This document shows positions 43,049 to 51,345 of a stretch of 64,000 nt of DNA, piece after piece; the stretch's first letter is position 1, and each line of letters starts with the position of its first letter. Source of the DNA: Agaribacillus aureus (GTDB lineage Bacteria > Bacteroidota > Bacteroidia > Cytophagales > Cyclobacteriaceae); NCBI GenBank assembly GCA_030442055.1, contig JAUJEB010000001.1:1488001-1552000 (forward strand). Direction: 5' to 3'. The position numbers were made by a program, and so were the translations under genes. Under the pieces are notes generated by a model that was given only the letters and a program-made list of their open reading frames with translations, was not told the DNA's origin and ran no database searches.

Positions 43049-44686
43049 ATGAGAGTAAAAATTTTAATGGTTTTTGGTCTGGCAGTTTTAGCCGCAAATG
43101 CCAAAGCTGACAGGTTTACAAATGACGTCTATATTCCCGGTGATACGCTGGAAAAAGCTCCGGATAACTGGTTTCATCTGGATCCGAAGGCCGATGAAAT
43201 TAACGGGGTTAGTTCTATAAAAGCCTACCAGGAGTTGCTAAAAGGAAAGAAGTCAAATACAGTCATCGTCGCCGTGATAGATTCCGGAATAGATATTGAT
43301 CACGAAGATCTGAAAAACGTTATATGGGTCAATGAAGATGAAATCGCGGGCAATGGCATTGACGACGATAAAAATGGCTATGTGGACGATATTCACGGGT
43401 GGAATTTTATCGGTGGTGCAGATGGGAATGTGGAAAAAGACACATATGAAATTACCCGCGAGTACGGAAGGTTGCTGAAGAAATTCAAAGGCCTTTCGGA
43501 AGACGATATGAAAGCTGATAAGGAGTATGACTATTTCAAGAAGCTGGAGCAGGAATATACCAAGACAGTTAGTGATCTGGAAAGTAAGTATAATAATTTT
43601 AAAGGTTTTTACGAGAACTATAAACTGGCAAAAAAGTTGATGGAGGCCTATGTAGGCACTGAAAAGCTTACCCCCGAAGATCTGGAGTCAGTTAATTCCT
43701 CCGATGAAAAAGTCAACGCCGCCAAGCAAATGATGAAATACATCTATGACAGCGGAATTGATGAATCCGAGTTTGATAAGGGCAACGATTATTTTGATGC
43801 AGGATTAAACTACGGGTACAATTTATCTTATAATCCAAGGGACATTATCGGTGACAACTACGAGGATCCCGATGACAGATATTATGGCAATAACAATGTG
43901 AAGGGAGAATTTAACTTTCACGGCACCCACGTTGCCGGGATCATTGCAGCTCAAAGGGATAATAGTTTAGGTATCAACGGCATTGCTGATAATGTCAAAA
44001 TAATGGCCATCAGAGCTGTGCCCAATGGAGATGAAAGAGATAAGGACATAGCCAATTCTATCAGGTATGCGGTTGATAACGGGGCACAGATCATTAATAT
44101 GAGTTTTGGTAAGTCTTATTCGCCATACAAGGATGCTGTAGACGAGGCTGTAAATTATGCCGAAGAAAATAATGTATTACTCATTCACGCTGCCGGCAAT
44201 AATTCAAAAAACATTGATACCAAGGAACACTTTCCAACCAGAACTTATTCCTCGGGCAAAAAAGCCGGAAACTGGCTTGAAATTGGGGCCTTGTCCTGGA
44301 AAAATGGCAAAGAATCCGTCGCCACCTTTTCCAATTACGGCAAAAACGAAGTAGATGTATTTGCTCCTGGGGTGGATATCTACTCGACAGCACCCGAGCA
44401 GGAATATAAAAATGCCAGTGGCACCAGCATGGCTGCTCCTGTTACTGCCGGCGTTGCCGCGATGTTACTTTCCTATTTTCCGAAATTAACCTCTAAACAA
44501 GTCAGAGATATCATCGTACAGTCTTCCCTGAAATACGACAAGTTAAAAGTATTAAAACCCGGAAGTGAAAACGAAGAAGTTTTATTCACTGAATTAAGCA
44601 GAACCGGTGGCATGATCAACGCGTTTGAGGCGGTAAAACTAGCCTCCAAGGTGGTCAAAAACAAAAAGAAACTTAAAGCTTATTAA
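43049..44686 (+). CDS. S8 (subtilisin-like) serine protease with a large insertion
   Basis: A 545-residue exported protease; signal peptide to AKA (about residue 20). The catalytic triad is Asp78 (AVIDSGID), His291 (FHGTHVAG) and Ser460 (ASGTSMAAP), with oxyanion Asn384 (HAAGNNS). Between Asp and His lie about 210 residues instead of about 30. The extra part (about 125-285) is charged and helical with likely coiled coil (LEQEYTKTVSDLESKY). This insertion probably forms a separate domain that regulates or targets the enzyme. It should act in the periplasm or outside, perhaps cell-associated. A 281-bp AT-rich gap precedes it. Confidence 0.92.
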   Translation: MRVKILMVFGLAVLAANAKADRFTNDVYIPGDTLEKAPDNWFHLDPKADEINGVSSIKAYQELLKGKKSNTVIVAVIDSGIDIDHEDLKNVIWVNEDEIAGNGIDDDKNGYVDDIHGWNFIGGADGNVEKDTYEITREYGRLLKKFKGLSEDDMKADKEYDYFKKLEQEYTKTVSDLESKYNNFKGFYENYKLAKKLMEAYVGTEKLTPEDLESVNSSDEKVNAAKQMMKYIYDSGIDESEFDKGNDYFDAGLNYGYNLSYNPRDIIGDNYEDPDDRYYGNNNVKGEFNFHGTHVAGIIAAQRDNSLGINGIADNVKIMAIRAVPNGDERDKDIANSIRYAVDNGAQIINMSFGKSYSPYKDAVDEAVNYAEENNVLLIHAAGNNSKNIDTKEHFPTRTYSSGKKAGNWLEIGALSWKNGKESVATFSNYGKNEVDVFAPGVDIYSTAPEQEYKNASGTSMAAPVTAGVAAMLLSYFPKLTSKQVRDIIVQSSLKYDKLKVLKPGSENEEVLFTELSRTGGMINAFEAVKLASKVVKNKKKLKAY

Positions 44687-44706
44687 TCTCATACCAGCGC
44701 TAACAG

Positions 44707-44733
44707 GCACCTGATGTAAAAACCATCAGGTGC
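44707..44733. terminator. Bidirectional terminator between convergent genes
   Basis: Perfect 10-bp stem GCACCTGATG / CATCAGGTGC with a 7-nt loop. It overlaps the final codons and stop of the hydrolase gene (stop at 44726-44728) and lies 20 nt after the S8 protease stop. Followed by TTATT on the plus strand. Confidence 0.6.
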
Positions 44734-45604
44734 TTATTAGCTCAGGTTTCCTGTTGCTTTCCACCACAAATGCCAGACTTTTATCGATCACCTTATCATT
44801 TCTTAAAATCCTGGTATGTCCCAAAAGAGAGGTGACCATTAACTCACTACCAGGGGTCAAAGCTTTTATCTTCTCAGCCTGCTCAATACCTACCTCTTTA
44901 TCGTGTTCATCATGTATTAACAGTAGGTTAAATGGCGGTAAAGTTCTGACCAGTACCTCGCTGCTGAAGCTATCAAACGACCTGCCAAATTTTTCCCTCA
45001 CCAGTTTGTTAAAATAATTAGCGACCCTCGGGGGGCCATTGATTTTCTTCAAAAATTCCGCGATGATTTTAGATCCGCTACTAGGACTACTGATGTTGAC
45101 CAGGCTTGGTACCTTCAGCCCCTCACTCATGGCGAAAATAGTGGCCGCGCCCCCAAAAGAATGAGTAACTACGGCGCAGATTTCCTGATAGTAATCCTCC
45201 AAAGATGCCAGAACCTGTTGAAATTCAATGATATTCGTGCTTTTACCTGAGGATTCACCATGCGCCGGTCCGTCAAAGGTGACTACCTTAAAACCTTTTT
45301 CTACAAACGGCTGAACAAACTTAAAAAACTGGGTACCCCTCCCGGCCCATCCGTGTACAAACAATACCACCGGCCCCTGTCCCCACGAATAACACTGAAT
45401 ATCGAGTTGGCCAACACTCATCCTGAATTTGGTAGCACTTTGCTTCATCGGCAGCTCCCGCTCCGGCCATGGGAATCTTATGGGTTTAAAAAAGAGGCTA
45501 AAAGCCCACAGATGGGCCAGCGCAGGCATTAATTTTTCCACTACCGGAAAAAGTTTACGTATAACAACCATGGCAAGCGGCATTTTTACTTTTTTGTTTT
45601 CCAT
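44726..45604 (-). CDS. Alpha/beta-hydrolase fold esterase/lipase-type enzyme under TetR control
   Basis: A 292-residue protein with an N-terminal hydrophobic-basic stretch (about 8-45), then the alpha/beta-hydrolase core from about 65. HGWAGRG (84-90) gives the oxyanion loop; the nucleophile is Ser149 in THSFGGA, the acid is probably in LLIHDEHDKEVG, and the base is His in LLGHTRIL. Substrate unknown. It lies 43 nt behind the tetR gene on the same strand; the gap holds a palindrome (45616-45629) that ends 11 nt before this ATG, so the TetR product likely represses it directly. Confidence 0.88.
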   Translation of the reverse strand: MENKKVKMPLAMVVIRKLFPVVEKLMPALAHLWAFSLFFKPIRFPWPERELPMKQSATKFRMSVGQLDIQCYSWGQGPVVLFVHGWAGRGTQFFKFVQPFVEKGFKVVTFDGPAHGESSGKSTNIIEFQQVLASLEDYYQEICAVVTHSFGGAATIFAMSEGLKVPSLVNISSPSSGSKIIAEFLKKINGPPRVANYFNKLVREKFGRSFDSFSSEVLVRTLPPFNLLLIHDEHDKEVGIEQAEKIKALTPGSELMVTSLLGHTRILRNDKVIDKSLAFVVESNRKPELIST

Positions 45605-45615
45605 ATTTCAATCAG

Positions 45616-45629
45616 AGACCGATCGGTCT
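45616..45629. promoter_or_regulatory. TetR operator 1, upstream of the hydrolase gene
   Basis: Perfect palindrome AGACCGATCGGTCT between tetR and the hydrolase gene, 11 nt before the hydrolase ATG. The same core occurs in the larger palindrome at 46364-46383. Confidence 0.8.
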
Positions 45630-45647
45630 GTTTTGGTTAAAAAAATT

Positions 45648-46241
45648 TTAATTTTTATAAATCCTATCCTTTAAATAATCCTTTAAACTCTTCACAGCTA
45701 CGTCAATACTACAATGGTCATACACGCGCGACATGATGAGCGCTCCTTCCAGTGTCATAATGATGAGGCTGGCAATATCGGTTTGGTCGGCGTTTTCCCT
45801 AAATTCGCCGGATGCTATCCCTTCTTTTATTTTGATATCAATATATTTTTTTAATGAATTGATGGCATCATTGGCTTTTTGTTTGAGCAAGGGATGTGAA
45901 TTGGAGGCATCTACCGCTGTATTAAATATCGGACATCCTCCTTCCATACCAGGCACGGAAGCCAGTTGCGCATATACTTCAATAATAGAATTTAACTTTT
46001 CAGTCGGCGTCTTGTCCAGGTCCAGTCGCTTGCGAAATTCCCGCTGTATTCTTTTAAAACTATAGTCAAACGCTTCCAGCGCAATTTCATCTTTGTTTTT
46101 AAAATGATTGTAAATTCCTCCCTTTTTCAAATTTGTGGCCTTCATAATATCGCTCAGTGAACAACCGTGATAGCCGAGCACATTAAAAAGTTCCGCAGAT
46201 TTGCTGATTATTTTCTCTCTTGTGTCTATTCCTTTGGACAT
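45648..46241 (-). CDS. TetR-family transcriptional repressor
   Basis: A 197-residue repressor. The N-terminal HTH (about 10-55) is SDIMKATNLKKGGIYNHFKNKDEI; the rest is the helical ligand-binding domain with a C-terminal EGALIMSRVYDHC segment typical of the AcrR/YcdC-like group. Two identical operator cores flank its gene (45616-45629 and 46364-46383), arguing for autoregulation and control of the hydrolase gene. Between the upstream operator and the ATG lies a 13-bp tandem repeat (46250-46348) that occupies the leader or promoter spacer. Ligand unknown. Confidence 0.93.
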   Translation of the reverse strand: MSKGIDTREKIISKSAELFNVLGYHGCSLSDIMKATNLKKGGIYNHFKNKDEIALEAFDYSFKRIQREFRKRLDLDKTPTEKLNSIIEVYAQLASVPGMEGGCPIFNTAVDASNSHPLLKQKANDAINSLKKYIDIKIKEGIASGEFRENADQTDIASLIIMTLEGALIMSRVYDHCSIDVAVKSLKDYLKDRIYKN

Positions 46242-46249
46242 TGCATCAA

Positions 46250-46348
46250 CGCTAAATGATATCGCTAAATGATATCGCTAAATGATATCGCTAAATGATA
46301 TCGCTAAATGATATCGCTAAATGATATCGCTAAATGATATCGCTAAAT
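46250..46348. repeat. 13-bp tandem repeat (VNTR), 7.6 copies, in the tetR leader
   Basis: Seven perfect copies of CGCTAAATGATAT plus an 8-bp partial copy (46341-46348), beginning 8 bp upstream of the tetR start codon and ending 15 bp before the upstream operator. Each unit contains, across the joint, the palindrome GATATC. Unit length 13 is not a multiple of 3 or of the DNA helical turn. Identical copies point to recent expansion by slippage; copy-number change would alter the spacing between operator and start codon. Confidence 0.92.
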
Positions 46349-46363
46349 AAATCGGCCCCTCAA

Positions 46364-46383
46364 TAGAGACCGATCGGTCTCTA
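46364..46383. promoter_or_regulatory. TetR operator 2, upstream of tetR
   Basis: Perfect 20-bp palindrome TAGAGACCGATCGGTCTCTA containing the same 14-bp core as operator 1. It lies about 120 bp before the tetR ATG, beyond the tandem repeat. Confidence 0.85.
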
Positions 46384-46536
46384 AAGGTAGTAAAATTTCT
46401 TGTCAAAAAAAAATCACGTGAAAAGACCACCAATAATGGGTGATTTTATGTGCTATTTTAGGTAATAGTCTGGAGGGTTTTTACGCTTAACGTTTATTTG
46501 ACTATCGCAAAATCCAGTTTAAATCTACCCCATATT

Positions 46537-46593
46537 AAGTGAAATTCACTTCAATTGCGCCATTCATTTTACAAATAAGGGTGAAATTCATTT
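46537..46593. repeat. Repeated GTGAAATTCA boxes upstream of the 46636 gene
   Basis: AAGTGAA-A-TTCACTT dyad at 46537-46551 and a related copy GTGAAATTCATTT at 46581-46593, start-to-start 42 bp, close to four helical turns. Candidate paired operator for an unknown regulator of the next gene. Confidence 0.4.
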
Positions 46594-46635
46594 TAATATT
46601 AGTATTTTAAATTAACCAAATTCACCGAAGCCAAG

Positions 46636-47400
46636 ATGGCCGTTACCACAAAAAAACAGGAACATAGATTTATCTTGTATTTAATGCTTTGCATGGCCAC
46701 TCTAGCCATGTCTCCCAACCTACAGGGTCAAATCGTGGATAAAAACCCAAATGTGTTTTTATCGAGAAGTAATGGTCTTATCCCGGAAGCAATTCCTTTA
46801 CCCCGGGAAGAGGAAGCTGAGGTAAAAATATTTTTGGAAGAAGATTGGTATATGGGGGATGTAAAGTCCTATGAAGATGAGTTTATCATCAATAAACCCC
46901 TAAAATATGAAATCATCCGAAACAGGCTTGAAATCCAGTTCAACGATGAAACTATGGGCCTGAACCAATATCATGTCAAAAGTTTTGAATGGTTTAATGT
47001 GAAAGAAAATCGTCGTGCAGTGTTTCTCAATTGCAAAGACTTACTTTTTAAAGAAAGTCAACTCGGGGGATTCCTGGAAATTTTGACAGAGGGAAAGGTC
47101 ACATTGTCGAGCCATAAAAAGGCAAAATATATTCAGGGAAGCGGTGTCCTGCCGACTTCGGGCAATTATGAAAAAGATGAAGTTTTTCTGGAAGAACAGT
47201 TCTACTACTCCAAGGACGGCGGTCCTATCACTTTGTTCCCCCAAAAAAGAAAAGACATCCTCAAAGTTTTTCAGGGAAAAAGAGAAATGGTCAGGCAATT
47301 TATCAAGGACAATGACCTCACTTTTGAGCTAAAAGAGGATCTCACCAAAATCTGCGGCTTTTATAACCTGCTGTCGGTTCAGGATAGCCTGAAAAATTAA
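46636..47400 (+). CDS. Exported protein of unknown function
   Basis: A 254-residue protein with a basic N-terminus and hydrophobic signal segment (FILYLMLCMATLAMSPNLQG). The mature part is charged, beta-rich in its first half (EAEVKIFLEEDWYMGDVKSY; ILTEGKVTLSSHKKAKY) and helical at the end (REMVRQFIKDNDLTFE). The layout resembles Bacteroidota envelope proteins that take a structural or adhesin role, but I recognise no family. It is convergent with the MORN-repeat gene, and paired GTGAAATTCA boxes lie 40-100 bp upstream. Confidence 0.6.
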   Translation: MAVTTKKQEHRFILYLMLCMATLAMSPNLQGQIVDKNPNVFLSRSNGLIPEAIPLPREEEAEVKIFLEEDWYMGDVKSYEDEFIINKPLKYEIIRNRLEIQFNDETMGLNQYHVKSFEWFNVKENRRAVFLNCKDLLFKESQLGGFLEILTEGKVTLSSHKKAKYIQGSGVLPTSGNYEKDEVFLEEQFYYSKDGGPITLFPQKRKDILKVFQGKREMVRQFIKDNDLTFELKEDLTKICGFYNLLSVQDSLKN

Positions 47401-47451
47401 ATACACCTCTTGCTCTCTCTCCCCTAAACTGACAAAATCCGAATATCGCTT

Positions 47452-49053
47452 TTAGTTTGTTACTCCACCTCCATTTTCTGCCAATGCACTATGATCTATT
47501 TTGTCAATCAACTTTCCAAAGTTGCTGTAGTACTGCCAGACACCCACCTTTTTCCCCCGGTGAAATTCTCCTTTGGACTCTATGGTGCCACTGCGGAAGT
47601 GATAAGTCCACTCGCCTTGAGATTTTCCATCCAGCATTGAGCCCTGCGACTCGACTTTTCCATTGTTATAATAACTTTTCCAAGTTCCATTAGGCAGCCC
47701 CCTTTCGTATTGTGCCACTACTCTCAGCTGATTTTTGGTGTCATAACTAAACTTGTCACCGGATCCATTTTTAAAATTCCCTCTCGAAAGTGTATCCCCT
47801 TTCTGTGTGTGATAAGGTCCAATGGCCTCCAGCTTTCCTTCCGACCAGGTCTCTTCCTGGATTAATTGTCCATTTTCGTAAAACAATCCCCAAAGTCCAT
47901 CTTCCTTTCCCTTCTTGAAGGAGCCAATGGACTTAATAGCACCATTCGGGTGGAACTGAAACCATTGTCCATTTTCGAGACCGGAGAGATATTTACCTTC
48001 CGAAATCAGAACACCGGTTTCATTGAAGTATTTCCAGTTACCCTGCTTTTCTCCTACCCTGTACTTGCCTATTGAATAAAGCCGACCACTTTCAAAATAT
48101 GATTTCCACAAATCCTCTTTTTTTCCAAGATCATAATACCCTTCCACACTCTTATTTCCATTTTCATGAAACTCCAGATAGGTACTATCCAATTCCCCTG
48201 ATTTGTAATAAAGGATGGCCTTTGTATACTGATTGCGATGATACTCTTTCCAGGTACCTACGGGGATACCATTGTCATACTGATATTCTTTACTCAATTG
48301 TCCATTGCCATGATAAATCTTGTACTCACCGTCAAACTCACCGTCACGGTAGTTAATAATTGACTTTGTTCTCCCGTAATAATAGTAGGAGACCCAGATG
48401 CTGTCCTTTTTACCATCGACGTACTTACCCTTTTCACTCAGGCTTCCGTTTTCATGATAAATATTGAACAGTCCGTGCTCCTTAAAGTTTTTATAAGAGG
48501 TAGAAGACAATAATGTGCCGTATGGATCAAATGTTCTGATCTCGTAATCCTTACCGCCATTACTAAATTTCGTAATAGAATATAGCTGACCGTAGTCGTA
48601 ATAGGATCTCCAGGTTCCTTCCTGGTTTCCCCGCTTGTATTGACCTTCCACCTTCTTGCCACCGGCTTCGTATAACTCTAACCAATCCCCGTGTTTTACC
48701 CCATTTTTAAAGGTAGTGGCAATGGACGGCTTGCCGGAGGCAAAATATTCATTATACGAACCATTCAACACGCCCCCTTCATAGGTGGCCGTCACGGCTG
48801 AGCGACCATTTTTATGATAAATAACCCAAATACCCTCTCTTTTATCATTCTTAAAATTGCCTTGTTGAACTATCTGGTTCTGCTTATTCAATACTTTCCA
48901 CAGTCCCTCTTTCAGTCCATTCAGATATTCCCCATCCAGATGTAAAGAAGAATCTATCTTGTTCAGGGATAGACCTTCAGACTGGGCCATTAATTTGCCT
49001 TGCAAAAAAAGACTGCCAAGCAAGGCGATAAACATATAAATACTCTTATTCAT
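47452..49053 (-). CDS. MORN-repeat (YwqK-like) exported protein
   Basis: A 533-residue protein with signal peptide to LMAQ. Almost all of the rest is about twenty copies of a 22-25-residue unit with G-x-W-x-x-Y-(Y/H)-x-N-G-x-(L/K)-x-(S/E)-x-G-x-Y, the MORN/YwqK-type pattern (for example EGIWVIYHKNGR, GTWRSYYDYGQL, DLWKSYFESGRL). These stack into a long beta ribbon. Databases often label such proteins as YwqK-family antitoxins, but no toxin gene is adjacent and this label may mislead. A surface or periplasmic binding scaffold is more likely; function unknown. Confidence 0.85.
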   Translation of the reverse strand: MNKSIYMFIALLGSLFLQGKLMAQSEGLSLNKIDSSLHLDGEYLNGLKEGLWKVLNKQNQIVQQGNFKNDKREGIWVIYHKNGRSAVTATYEGGVLNGSYNEYFASGKPSIATTFKNGVKHGDWLELYEAGGKKVEGQYKRGNQEGTWRSYYDYGQLYSITKFSNGGKDYEIRTFDPYGTLLSSTSYKNFKEHGLFNIYHENGSLSEKGKYVDGKKDSIWVSYYYYGRTKSIINYRDGEFDGEYKIYHGNGQLSKEYQYDNGIPVGTWKEYHRNQYTKAILYYKSGELDSTYLEFHENGNKSVEGYYDLGKKEDLWKSYFESGRLYSIGKYRVGEKQGNWKYFNETGVLISEGKYLSGLENGQWFQFHPNGAIKSIGSFKKGKEDGLWGLFYENGQLIQEETWSEGKLEAIGPYHTQKGDTLSRGNFKNGSGDKFSYDTKNQLRVVAQYERGLPNGTWKSYYNNGKVESQGSMLDGKSQGEWTYHFRSGTIESKGEFHRGKKVGVWQYYSNFGKLIDKIDHSALAENGGGVTN

Positions 49054-49266
49054 AAACAGGTAATTTAGGAGATGGCGCTTTTTTCGTGCTGCAAATCAAA
49101 ATAATATGATACCTCTTTAAATTTAATTATTCTTGTTATCTTAAAGAATTAAATGATTAAAACATAATCTGTTTATCCGGGTTAATCCACAATCAACAAT
49201 GCGCTATCTTATTATAAAAATAGGATTTGGTTTGCAACAATCAAAAATCATACTAATTCCGGGCTT

Positions 49267-50298
49267 ATGACATTTTTTACCCGGGAAATTTGTTTTAATT
49301 GTCCCTGTTTTATGATCCAGGAGAAGTCCTTTATTTTTTCTATAGACTTTTATCTGGTTTTATTGGCGGTTTTTACGGTTTCGGTAATCATTGGATATTT
49401 TGTCAATTTACAACGGCTCAAGAAGAGAAATAAGGAGCTGGAAAGAATAATTGACGAACGAATCGCGGATATTCGCAGACAAAATCAGCAATTAAAATCA
49501 CAATCTCTGAAGCTAGAAAGTTATTTTGAGAGTACATCCGAAAGCATCAAATACGCCGGTAAAATCCAGCATGCCTTACTGCCTCACGCCGATCTGCTTA
49601 AACACTCTTTTAAAGATTCATTCATTTACCTGAGTCCAAAGGAAGCCATTAGCGGCGATTTTTACTGGATGGCCGATTTGGGAGATAAAATCATCATTGC
49701 CGTAGTGGACTGTACCGGACATGGTGTGCCGGGCGCTTTCATGTCGGTGCTGGGCAGTACGCTGCTGGACCAAATTGTGATAGATAAAAAATACTGGCAA
49801 CCTGACCTGATTTTGACGACATTAAATAACATGGTCGAGGAAGCTTTAAAACAGCACCAGGATAACAACAGTACCTACGATGGTTTTGATATCGGATTGT
49901 GCACCATTATTCCCGGACAGCAAGAAATCTTATTTGCCGGTGCCAAAAGGCCTTTGGTTTATGCAAAAGGCCAGGAGGTGATGTTTATCCAGGGTGACAA
50001 ATATGCCATTGGCGGTGGCCAGTTAAATCATCCGCAACATTATTCAACCAAACGCCTGACTTTCCCGGAAATTGACTATTTATATCTTTATACCGACGGC
50101 GTTGCCGACCAGTTTGGAGGACCGGAAAATAAAAAGTTCTCAAGGAACCGGGTTACCCAACTATTGACAGAAATCTGCCATTTAAAGGGAGAAGTGCAAA
50201 AAGAAAAAATAACCTCAGCCATCGAACAATGGCAGGCCGGGTATGATCAGTTGGATGATATGCTGATGATTGGGATCAACATCGCCGACAGATCATAA
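49267..50298 (+). CDS. Membrane-linked PP2C/SpoIIE-type serine/threonine phosphatase
   Basis: A 343-residue protein. One transmembrane helix (about 24-46, FYLVLLAVFTVSVIIGYF) is followed by a coiled coil (about 47-95) and the SpoIIE phosphatase domain (about 110-340). Metal-site motifs are SGDFYW, VVDCTGHGVPGAFMS and YTDGVADQFG, with DDMLMIG near the end. It should dephosphorylate a partner in a partner-switching or two-component-like pathway; none of the usual anti-sigma/anti-anti-sigma genes are adjacent. An ATG at 49312 would drop the first 15, Cys-rich residues and is an alternative start. Confidence 0.88.
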   Translation: MTFFTREICFNCPCFMIQEKSFIFSIDFYLVLLAVFTVSVIIGYFVNLQRLKKRNKELERIIDERIADIRRQNQQLKSQSLKLESYFESTSESIKYAGKIQHALLPHADLLKHSFKDSFIYLSPKEAISGDFYWMADLGDKIIIAVVDCTGHGVPGAFMSVLGSTLLDQIVIDKKYWQPDLILTTLNNMVEEALKQHQDNNSTYDGFDIGLCTIIPGQQEILFAGAKRPLVYAKGQEVMFIQGDKYAIGGGQLNHPQHYSTKRLTFPEIDYLYLYTDGVADQFGGPENKKFSRNRVTQLLTEICHLKGEVQKEKITSAIEQWQAGYDQLDDMLMIGINIADRS

Positions 50299-50341
50299 AA
50301 CTATTTTTTAAGCCGGTAATATCAGCTAATATACCTAGGGT

Positions 50342-50953
50342 TTAAAGCTCCAGTACCTGGCTGATTATTAGAAAGTTTTCAAGAGAAGCCTGATGAAACT
50401 CCTTCCATTGGCTCAACTCATAGCGCCAAACCAACTTTAGAAAGTCAAGGTGTTTTAATTTTTCGTTCAACTCACTTTGACTAAGTGCACTAAACCTGAT
50501 GAAATTTGAATCGGTCAGATCATGATTCCAGGGATCTTCGGATAAGTCGAGGTATAATTCCTCATCTTCGATCAAAGGACGGGAATGTAAAAACCTGTCA
50601 CGGTAACGGTCAAGATAATGTCCTTTTATCAAAAAGTGATTGCTCAGATAATTGCCCCACCAAAAGATGGACCGATAGGCGAAAATATTCTTTTTATCAA
50701 AAAAACGAGGGCAGTCCAATACCACAAAAGGCAGGTCTTTATAGTTTTCACCCCGGGTCACCTTCCCTGATTTAGGCGATACCCCTTCCGGGAGCGTTAA
50801 ATTTCGGTGGCTGATAAGATCAAGGGTATCAACTTGAATACGCTCAAATAACGCAATAATTCGCCTGATAATCAGCTTTTTTGTTTTGAGAAAATCGGTA
50901 TCCTGAAGATAGATGAGCTCTTGGTGAGTAAATTCAGGAAGTAGTGTTTTCAT
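50342..50953 (-). CDS. Conserved hypothetical cytoplasmic protein
   Basis: About 203 residues from ATG 50953 (an in-frame TTG at 50971 is less likely). Rich in aromatic and charged residues, no signal peptide or membrane segment. Notable segments are LPFVVLDCPRFFDKKNIFAY, IFWWGNYLSNHFLIKG and LVWRYELSQWKEFHQA. I recognise no family. It is preceded by a small gene (51209-50982) 28 nt upstream on the same strand, with which it probably forms an operon. Confidence 0.65.
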   Translation of the reverse strand: MKTLLPEFTHQELIYLQDTDFLKTKKLIIRRIIALFERIQVDTLDLISHRNLTLPEGVSPKSGKVTRGENYKDLPFVVLDCPRFFDKKNIFAYRSIFWWGNYLSNHFLIKGHYLDRYRDRFLHSRPLIEDEELYLDLSEDPWNHDLTDSNFIRFSALSQSELNEKLKHLDFLKLVWRYELSQWKEFHQASLENFLIISQVLEL

Positions 50954-50981
50954 AATTGGCAAATATACCAATTATTTAGTC

Positions 50982-51209
50982 TCAATCATGCTTATCAACG
51001 CGTTGAATGACCCTCATCACCACCTCGTGTTTATCTCCGTCGTGATCTTCAAGGAAAAAAACCAGGCTTGGATTATCTTCCTCACCATTTTTTTCGATCT
51101 TCACTATCTGGTTGGAATTAATGTTTTTATTAATTTCCTCTTGCAGCGTTAAAATCGCATTCGCGAACTCTAATTCAAGCGAACTTGGATTATAAGAAAC
51201 TGTTTTCAT
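50982..51209 (-). CDS. Small conserved hypothetical protein
   Basis: A 75-residue acidic protein with an N-terminal helix (LELEFANAILTLQEEINKN) and a beta-hairpin-like C-terminal half (PSLVFFLEDHDGDKHEVVMRVIQRVD). ATG at 51209 with a purine-rich stretch upstream. It precedes the 50953 gene by 28 nt and is probably cotranscribed. Function unknown. Confidence 0.65.
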   Translation of the reverse strand: MKTVSYNPSSLELEFANAILTLQEEINKNINSNQIVKIEKNGEEDNPSLVFFLEDHDGDKHEVVMRVIQRVDKHD

Positions 51210-51345
51210 AATGGTAAAGTTAATTATCCATTAAAGATAAGCACTAAGACCTCCACAAAAACCGACATTTAAATCTTAAAATAATACAGGTAATATCTGT
51301 GGTGAAATGTCCCTCATTTTGTTTAGCGCCAACAGCTGCTCCAGG

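Noticed and set aside
46250..46348. Tandem repeats as a CRISPR array
   Set aside because: Units are 13 bp and directly adjacent, with no spacers and no cas genes in the window.
47452..49053. YwqK-family antitoxin of a toxin-antitoxin system
   Set aside because: MORN/YwqK-type repeats occur in many proteins; there is a signal peptide and no adjacent toxin gene.
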